Assembly: GCF_034190915.1 (NCBI RefSeq)
Contig: NW_026947484.1
Location: 78,625,982-78,689,981, forward strand
Source: Cavia porcellus
Taxonomy: Eukaryota; Chordata; Mammalia; Rodentia; Caviidae
Reading direction: 5' to 3'
DNA length: 64,000 nucleotides
The notes beneath the pieces were generated by a model that did not search any database, was not told where the DNA came from, and worked only from the letters and a program-made list of their open reading frames with translations. Within the stretch, counting starts at the first letter, position 1, and every line of letters starts with the position of its first letter. This document shows, piece after piece, positions 61,245 through 64,000 of this stretch. The translations under genes and the position numbers were made by a program.

Positions 61245-61353
61245 GGGGCTGGGGATTTAGCTCAGTGGCATAAGCGCCTGCCTTGCAAGCAGGCAGTCGT
61301 GAGTTCAATCCCTGGTACTGATAAAAAGGAAAAAGACAAAAAAAAAAAAAAAA
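61245..61353 (+). repeat. ID-type SINE (younger variant) with TSD
   Basis: GGGGCTGGGGATTTAGCTCAG, GCGCCTGCCTTGCAAGCAGG, GAGTTCAATCCC, then ATAAAAAGGAAAAAGAC and a poly-A. GTAGCTAC recurs at 61234-61241 and 61357-61364. Confidence 0.95.
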
Positions 61354-61359
61354 GAAGTA

Positions 61360-62415
61360 GCTACTAAATTCAAATTATTTCTGGCTAAGGGGACTATTTC
61401 CCCCATCACACAGTATCCTGGTGGCTTCCATTTATATTAGGCCTCATTCAAAGTACTAGGCTGAAGGTACCTGTGTTCAAATATAAATGAAAATCAACTA
61501 TTGAAATTTAGCATTGCTGACATGGCCATAATACTACTGAGTTAGAAAAGCAATACAATAAAACCTCTAATCCTTTTTTCCTTTTTCCAAGTCAGACATT
61601 TTTCTGCTGAGTAGGAACACATACACATACATATGTAAGTATACATGTACACATGTGTGGGATGAGGGGGACTGTCCATAAATTTACCAGACAGACTTAG
61701 AAGAAACAGTGGCCTCAGCACTGAGAGACAAAGAACCAGTGGTCCACAGAATGAACCCCAAGCTTGGCGAGTAAATGAGTTTATCCGGGGTTACTTACAC
61801 AGCAGTGGACAACTTGTAGGCTGCAGCAACAGCAAAGCTGCCAATCCCTCTTTGCTCAGCTACTAATTTTATATGGCTGCAGAAAGCAGAAGCAAAGGAG
61901 CACAGTGCTTGGGAAAAGTTGTGTATACTCCACTACCATCCTTATCCAAAAGCTCCTGCAGTCCCCCTGAAGAGTGCTGTCCAGCCACAATGGTAGGTGA
62001 TGTCAAAGCACACAGCTTTGTCACCTGTCCAGGGCCCTGTGGACAGCTGAACAGTGGGGCCGCTACAAGAGGGAGTTACTTGGGCTAAGGTTTGGAGCGC
62101 TATTATCCCTACATATATGTGGCGTATATCTGAAAATTTAGCATAAATACATAAAAACTAATTTGAGTATGGGCAGAAGCTGCCACATATAAACCAAAGC
62201 CAAATATGATAGAAACCGTCCAGCCCTATATAAATACATTCCTAACAGCGTCTCACAATTTCAACTAATAACATGTTCATATCACAGAAAATACATTGGC
62301 TGACTCAGATTGGAGAAATAAGGCTTCTAATAGTTCTTACAGACTTGAAGGAATGATAACTTGGAGAAAAGATATCAAGGGCTAATTTTATAGAATAGGA
62401 AAAATTGAGCGGAAG
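61360..62415. other. Gene-free stretch
   Basis: Short ATACATA-rich patch near 61620-61650; otherwise unassigned. Confidence 0.45.
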
Positions 62416-62421
62416 TCTATA

Positions 62422-62523
62422 TGAACATTTATTTATTTACTTATTTATTTTTGTGCTGGGGATCAAATTCATGGCCTCATGCTTGACAGGCAGGCACTGT
62501 GACACTGAGCCCTGGGCCACACC
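62422..62523 (-). repeat. ID-type SINE, antisense
   Basis: TTTATTTATTTACTTATTTA tail first, then GTGCTGGGGATCAAATTCATGGCC, the reverse of an ID B-box half, and GTGACACTGAGCCCTGGG, the reverse of the A-box half. Confidence 0.8.
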
Positions 62524-62898
62524 TAGTGAAATCCCATCAGTAAAGGTATTTCTGAATAAAGAGAGCAGAAAGAAACTGTATCAAAATATTCCTTGCTTAA
62601 GTAAATGTAATACATGAGGAAAATTTGAGCTAAGTCAGTCTAAAACAAAACAATACTAACCCAATAGGAAAAGGAGGAAATTGTAATGAATAAAATTAGG
62701 AGGAAATTAAATACTACCAGGAGAATCATTTCCTAAAGAGCACTGAACAACTTCTCCTCACCCAAAGCATGTACAGGCAAGTTTACAAAACCCTGAGACT
62801 TCTCACTAATACCCTAAAATCTGGAGAGAAGTGGCGTAATAGCTAACTACTGGTGATTAAAAGATTACAGATTTCATAGCTTAAAGCCACACAAACTT
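62524..62898. other. Gene-free stretch
   Basis: AT-rich; nothing recognised. Confidence 0.45.
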
Positions 62899-63041
62899 GC
62901 CAGGGATGATGGTGCGTGCCATTTTAGCACTATGGAGGCTAAGCAAGAGGACAACAGGTGTGAGGACCACCTGGGCTACATAACCCATCCAAGGCCAGCC
63001 TCGATTAGATAGCAAAGACCTGCCTCAAACTAAACACAGAT
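62899..63041 (+). repeat. B1-like SINE
   Basis: GCCAGGGATGATGGTGCGTG, AGCACTATGGAGGCTAAGC, CAAGGCCAGCCTCGATTAGA and GACCTGCCTCAAAC in B1 order, about 140 bp. Confidence 0.75.
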
Positions 63042-64000
63042 AAAAATTTAACAAGTCACAAGCTTACCACTTTACAGTTGGGAGGTTAGAAGTGTGACAT
63101 AGCTTAAAAGCAAGGTGTACAGCATGACATTTTTCTTCTGGAGGATCTATAAGGGACTATTTCCTCTGATTCCAGCTTACAGAGGCCACCTGCACTTGTG
63201 TGATATAAGAGACATATGATGGTCATGAGATTAATAACAGCCACAGGTCTGCTCAAACATCTTACAAGTCTGACCCTAAAGACCCTTGGCAATACAGCTT
63301 GGTCCACAAACTTCCAACCCTGGCCAGGGACTTCCAGAAGACAAAGACCCTCAGCACAGGTACAAGTTTCATAAGCCTTAACAGTTATCCTTACACAGAT
63401 TGACACCTAAGTTTAAAAATATCTCTGCAATCTTATTATTTCTTATACTTTCTCTAAATCTTAACTAATCTTTCAAATAACATCATTGCTCGTAAATAAA
63501 AAAATCATCTGGAAGTCTAGTAATTCTTTTAATTTCATTTATTGCTTCTTCTGTTAATTTAGATAAACTTTAATAGCTTTAATCTAAAAATAACACATAG
63601 AAGACGATTTTTTACAAAATTATTATTACCACTGTATCTACTTTTTCTTCAAACTGAACAAATTCGTATTTCAAGTGTTCAACTAATATCAATGGTGGGT
63701 ACTTACAAAGTGGCATATTTTGGATGATTGTTTTTAACAATATTTTCATTTCTGTAAATTATTTGAATTCTTTATAATGAACAAATACGATTACTTACAA
63801 AAAAAAAAGTCAAATGATCTTCCTTTAAAAGAATTATTAAAAGAGAAATGACCCAAGATATAAATCTGGGTGGTAAGAAGTGAATGATTATCATTTTATA
63901 TTTTTTAAATTTTAAAACACATATATTTTAATCTTTTTAATGAAAGATCTGGACCCGAAGCACGGAAGACCCAACAATAATGCTTGTTTCTAGCATGTGT
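63042..64000. other. Gene-free AT-rich end of window
   Basis: One antisense 100-codon open frame at 63104-63406 lacks any domain. The last 600 bp are strongly AT-rich. No repeat family assigned. Confidence 0.45.

Overview
This is mammalian nuclear DNA, most probably from a rodent outside the mouse/rat group. The evidence is several ID-type SINEs (tRNA-derived, with A and B boxes and A-rich tails), B1-like 7SL-derived monomers, a B1+ID dimer, a family of about 345-bp MaLR LTRs, and much L1. Species cannot be fixed from sequence alone. The window is AT-rich apart from one CpG-dense exon.

Only one protein-coding gene is supported: KCNV2, encoding the silent voltage-gated K+ channel subunit Kv8.2, on the + strand. 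Exon 1 (13453-14847) encodes the acidic N-terminus, T1/BTB domain, S1-S5 and the start of the pore helix. A 9.5-kb phase-0 intron follows. Exon 2 (24330-24611) encodes the selectivity filter, S6 and C-terminus. The conceptual protein is 558 residues and looks intact. Upstream of the ATG lie four TAATC-type cores and one MARE-like motif, which suits a photoreceptor gene.

Layout: 1-13100 is gene-free and holds an ~80-bp tandem array, MIR and B1 SINEs, antisense MaLR-type LTRs, a 5'-truncated L1 (about 6385-10180) split by a MaLR LTR, an older L1 3' end and a putative long LTR. The KCNV2 intron has an ID SINE, a GT microsatellite and ancient repeats. From 24.6 to 38.6 kb the sequence is gene-free, with MIRs, a MER20-like DNA transposon, two solo MaLR LTRs, older LTRs and small tandem repeats.

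From about 38.6 to 57.2 kb is a nest of retroelements. A largely complete but decayed L1 is split by a two-LTR MaLR provirus with a perfect 5-bp target-site duplication (TSD). Its 3' region is split by an element with an 18-bp near-identical TSD and A tail, which is itself split by a ~970-bp insert with a 16-bp near-identical TSD that joins a GC-rich minisatellite to L1-3'-like sequence. Two L1 pieces then meet head-on at 52884. The last 7 kb is gene-free with ID and B1 SINEs, an old LTR and a GT microsatellite.

No second gene, intact RNA gene or CRISPR array was found. The most unusual items are the VNTR-bearing composite insert, the nested LTR-containing retrocopy around it, and an antisense 5' fragment of U2 snRNA inside the L1.
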